Part shown: positions 62,530 to 64,000 of the stretch, piece after piece
How positions within the stretch are numbered: position 1 is the stretch's first letter
How the letters are laid out: every line of letters begins with the position of its first letter
Origin: Lacipirellulaceae bacterium
GTDB taxonomy: Bacteria; Planctomycetota; Planctomycetia; Pirellulales; Lacipirellulaceae
NCBI GenBank assembly: GCA_040218535.1
Contig: JAVJRG010000012.1
Location: 868,001 to 932,000 of the forward strand
Length of the DNA: 64,000 nucleotides
Direction: 5' to 3'
Position numbers and translations under genes: made by a program
The notes under the pieces: model-generated
Told to the model about the DNA's origin: nothing
Seen by the model: the letters and a program-made list of their open reading frames with translations, nothing else
Database searches by the model: none

Positions 62530-62668
62530 GACGCAAAGGCGCGGAGGACGCGAAGAATCGCAAAGAAACTTTGGGAACACTAATCTACACTAATTTTAGT
62601 AGGCGTCGATTAGCGGGGATTAGCGTTCTCTCTCTGCATTTCTTTGCGTCCTTTGCGCCTTTGCGTTG
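62530..62668. repeat. Long nested palindromic element, CGCAAAGGCGC family
   Basis: Outer arms 62530-62555 (GACGCAAAGGCGCGGAGGAC) and 62639-62668 (inverse) pair, and inner arms 62573-62594 (GGGAACACTAATCTACACTA) and 62608-62630 pair inside. The outer arm resembles the ends of the GxxExxY element at 4165. It fills the divergent mobA-fwdC gap. Confidence 0.9.
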
Positions 62669-62741
62669 AATCCCTTAACGCATCAGTTTCAGGTGATTAT
62701 GATATTCCTTGTCTCGTAATTTTTATTCTGGATTCCATTCC

Positions 62742-63563
62742 ATGGCACTGAAACTTACTTACACCGGCGAAACGACCGTTCCTGTTGAGATCGAAAACTT
62801 CACGCCGTCTTGGGCGGCGGAGAAGTCACTCGACCAGATCAAGGCGTTTGAGATTTATCACGGCAACAAGAAGTTGCCGCTGAGCGACTTTTTTGAGGTT
62901 GAGGGGGACGCGTCGGATAAGCAGTTCGACTTCTACGGCGATCTTTCTGGGGTGCACTGGATCGGTGCCCACATGGACTCGGGCGAGATCAACATCCACG
63001 GCAACGGCGGTCGCCACATTGGTAGTGAGATGACCGGCGGGACGATTCATGTTTATGGCGACGCGGGTGGATGGGTTGGTGCGGAGATGAAAGCCGGGCT
63101 GATCCACGTGCATGGGAACGCGGGGCATTTAGTCGGGGCGGCTTATCGAGGCTCGACGAAAGGAATGACTGGCGGGACGATCCTTGTGGATGGGAATGCC
63201 GGCAACGAGGTTGGCCTCACCATGCGACGCGGCACAATTGCGATTGGCGGCAATGCGGGCGACGTGATTGGATTCAACATGATCGCGGGGACGGTGATCG
63301 TCCTCGGCGAAAGCGGCATCCGTCACGGCGCGGGGATGCGTCGCGGGACGATTGCTTTGCTGGGGGAAAACCCGCCAAAGATGCTTCCCAGTTTCAAGTA
63401 CGCCTGCACAGCTCAGCCGCAGGTTGTGAGCTTGCTGTTGCGTGAAATCCGTGAGCTAGGATTCGCGATTCCTGATGAATTGCTCGCAGCAGATTACGAT
63501 CTCTACCACGGCGACTTGGTCGCGCTGGGGCGTGGCGAAGTGTTAGTCCGTCACGCTGCTTAG
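62742..63563 (+). CDS. fwdC: Formylmethanofuran dehydrogenase subunit C
   Basis: A 273-residue GXGXG beta-helix protein (fhcC). Repeats such as SGEINIHGNGGRHIGSEM, TGGTIHVYGDAGGWVGAEMK and TGGTILVDGNAGNEVG turn around the helix; it holds the complex together and, in the bacterial complex, interacts with FhcD. The same fold is the C-terminal domain of GltB at the other end of the window. Start ATG 62742 chosen; a TTG 33 bp upstream is unlikely. Last known gene of the C1 group before the right edge. Confidence 0.95.
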   Translation: MALKLTYTGETTVPVEIENFTPSWAAEKSLDQIKAFEIYHGNKKLPLSDFFEVEGDASDKQFDFYGDLSGVHWIGAHMDSGEINIHGNGGRHIGSEMTGGTIHVYGDAGGWVGAEMKAGLIHVHGNAGHLVGAAYRGSTKGMTGGTILVDGNAGNEVGLTMRRGTIAIGGNAGDVIGFNMIAGTVIVLGESGIRHGAGMRRGTIALLGENPPKMLPSFKYACTAQPQVVSLLLREIRELGFAIPDELLAADYDLYHGDLVALGRGEVLVRHAA

Positions 63564-63567
63564 GTTT

Positions 63568-64000
63568 TTATCCGCGTTCATCTGCGGCTAAGTTGAAGCC
63601 CTTCGTAGTCAGTTGATTTCGAATCTCGGGGCTCTCTAGTAACTCTTTGAAAGCGACGACTGCTGGTCGGTCGAGTCTGCTCTTGGGGATGACGAAATCA
63701 AATTGCTCGTCTCTGAGCGGCAAGAAGACGAGTCCTGCTGATTCAGCGACGGATCGAATTGCCACTCCCCAATCGGCGCGGCTTTGCGCGACGGCGGCGA
63801 CCACGGCGTTGTGGCTTTTGGCTTGGACGCTGTGTCCTTGGGGCTGAAGCTTGGAACCCACGAGCTTGCGCTCGGGGCTAGTTGAGGTTTGCTCATTCTC
63901 TCTCCCATAGCCCCCAGCGCCAGCTGGGGGTTGCGGCGCAAGTAACTGATCGATCAGGATCCGCGTGCCACTGCCTCGATTGCGATTGATCATGCGAACG
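63568..64000 (-). CDS. Substrate-binding-domain (PBP) protein, 5' end beyond window
   Basis: C-terminal 144 residues of a protein whose start lies past the right edge. INRNRGSGTRILIDQLL, KSHNAVVAAVAQSRADWGVA, and LVFLPLRDEQFDFVIPKSRL followed by KELLESPEIRNQL match the PBP domain (PF12727-type) found in MoeA fusions and in helix-turn-helix proteins of molybdate/tungstate metabolism. Position next to fwdC supports that. A loop (PQPPAGAGGYGRE) is encoded by a repeat arm at 63909-63932 and lengthens the domain. Confidence 0.75.
   Translation of the reverse strand, partial: VRMINRNRGSGTRILIDQLLAPQPPAGAGGYGRENEQTSTSPERKLVGSKLQPQGHSVQAKSHNAVVAAVAQSRADWGVAIRSVAESAGLVFLPLRDEQFDFVIPKSRLDRPAVVAFKELLESPEIRNQLTTKGFNLAADERG
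63909..63932. repeat. Single hairpin arm in coding sequence, CCCCCAGCGC-CAGCTGGGGG
   Basis: AGCCCCCAGCGCCAGCTGGG at 63909-63928 is one arm of the element at 13222-13309, here in frame in the PBP-domain gene. No second arm before the window edge. Confidence 0.72.

Noticed and set aside
62530-62668. CRISPR-like repeats
   Set aside because: The repeats are inverted arms with one loop, not direct repeats with regularly spaced spacers; no cas gene is present anywhere in the window.
1-64000. tRNA or rRNA genes
   Set aside because: No cloverleaf with a T-loop of GGTTCGAATCC type or conserved rRNA segment was noticed; a tRNA scan was not possible here.

Overview
The window looks like chromosome from a planctomycete, most likely order Pirellulales. 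Two DUF1559 proteins start with pilin-type methylation helices. Two secreted proteins end in PEP-CTERM anchors. There are short carboxypeptidase-regulatory lipoproteins, a DUF4394 protein, a membrane pseudokinase, fucosidases, and archaeal-type formylmethanofuran genes next to ordinary bacterial housekeeping genes. Few genes show a recognisable Shine-Dalgarno sequence, so starts were chosen from domain boundaries, signal peptides and overlaps. Several starts are GTG or TTG.

Layout. 1-6.7 kb: glutamate synthase gltB (cut by the left edge) and gltD, separated by a small GxxExxY gene lying between long inverted repeats, then a GNAT acetyltransferase. 6.8-19 kb, mostly minus strand: a GH95 fucosidase, a DUF1559-like secreted protein, an ECF sigma factor operon, an ABC-F protein, apolipoprotein N-acyltransferase and a metallophosphoesterase. 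19-24.5 kb: an acidic lipoprotein, a CAP protein and a TadE / vWA-TadG / TadE series. 24.5-34.6 kb: a PEP-CTERM protein with two aspartic-protease-like motifs, UDP-glucose dehydrogenase, an ABC exporter, a Cys-rich lipoprotein and a four-gene acyl-chain cassette (dehydratase, ACP, dehydratase, ketosynthase). 34.7-43.7 kb: a nucleotidyltransferase toxin-antitoxin pair, a pseudokinase, an SGNH hydrolase, a Nei-type glycosylase, a TIR gene broken by one stop codon, and a GH29 fucosidase. 43.9-51.8 kb: DUF1559 and lipoprotein genes, a DUF4394 PEP-CTERM protein, a DUF1579 protein, a GH16 enzyme and an esterase.

51.8 kb to the right edge is the most notable part, a tungsten/molybdenum and C1 island: tupABC (tungstate ABC importer), a MoaD-like sulfur carrier, a tungsten aldehyde:ferredoxin oxidoreductase, an FwdD-like pterin-binding subunit, formyltransferase Ftr followed by an overlapping 29-residue membrane peptide, FwdB/FhcB, FwdA/FhcA, a PIN toxin-antitoxin pair, MobA, FwdC/FhcC and the end of a substrate-binding-domain protein. 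FwdB keeps the iron-sulfur cysteines and the cysteine expected to bind tungsten, and a separate FwdD is present. This suggests a redox-active formylmethanofuran dehydrogenase rather than only the hydrolytic Fhc complex of aerobic methylotrophs.

The second theme is repeats. I count about two dozen two-armed palindromic elements of at least 14 sequence families, most 60-140 bp long, in nearly half of the intergenic gaps. Several extend into genes, where they supply stop codons, signal-peptide n-regions or internal peptides. The GxxExxY gene sits between arms of one of these families, which makes it a candidate autonomous partner.
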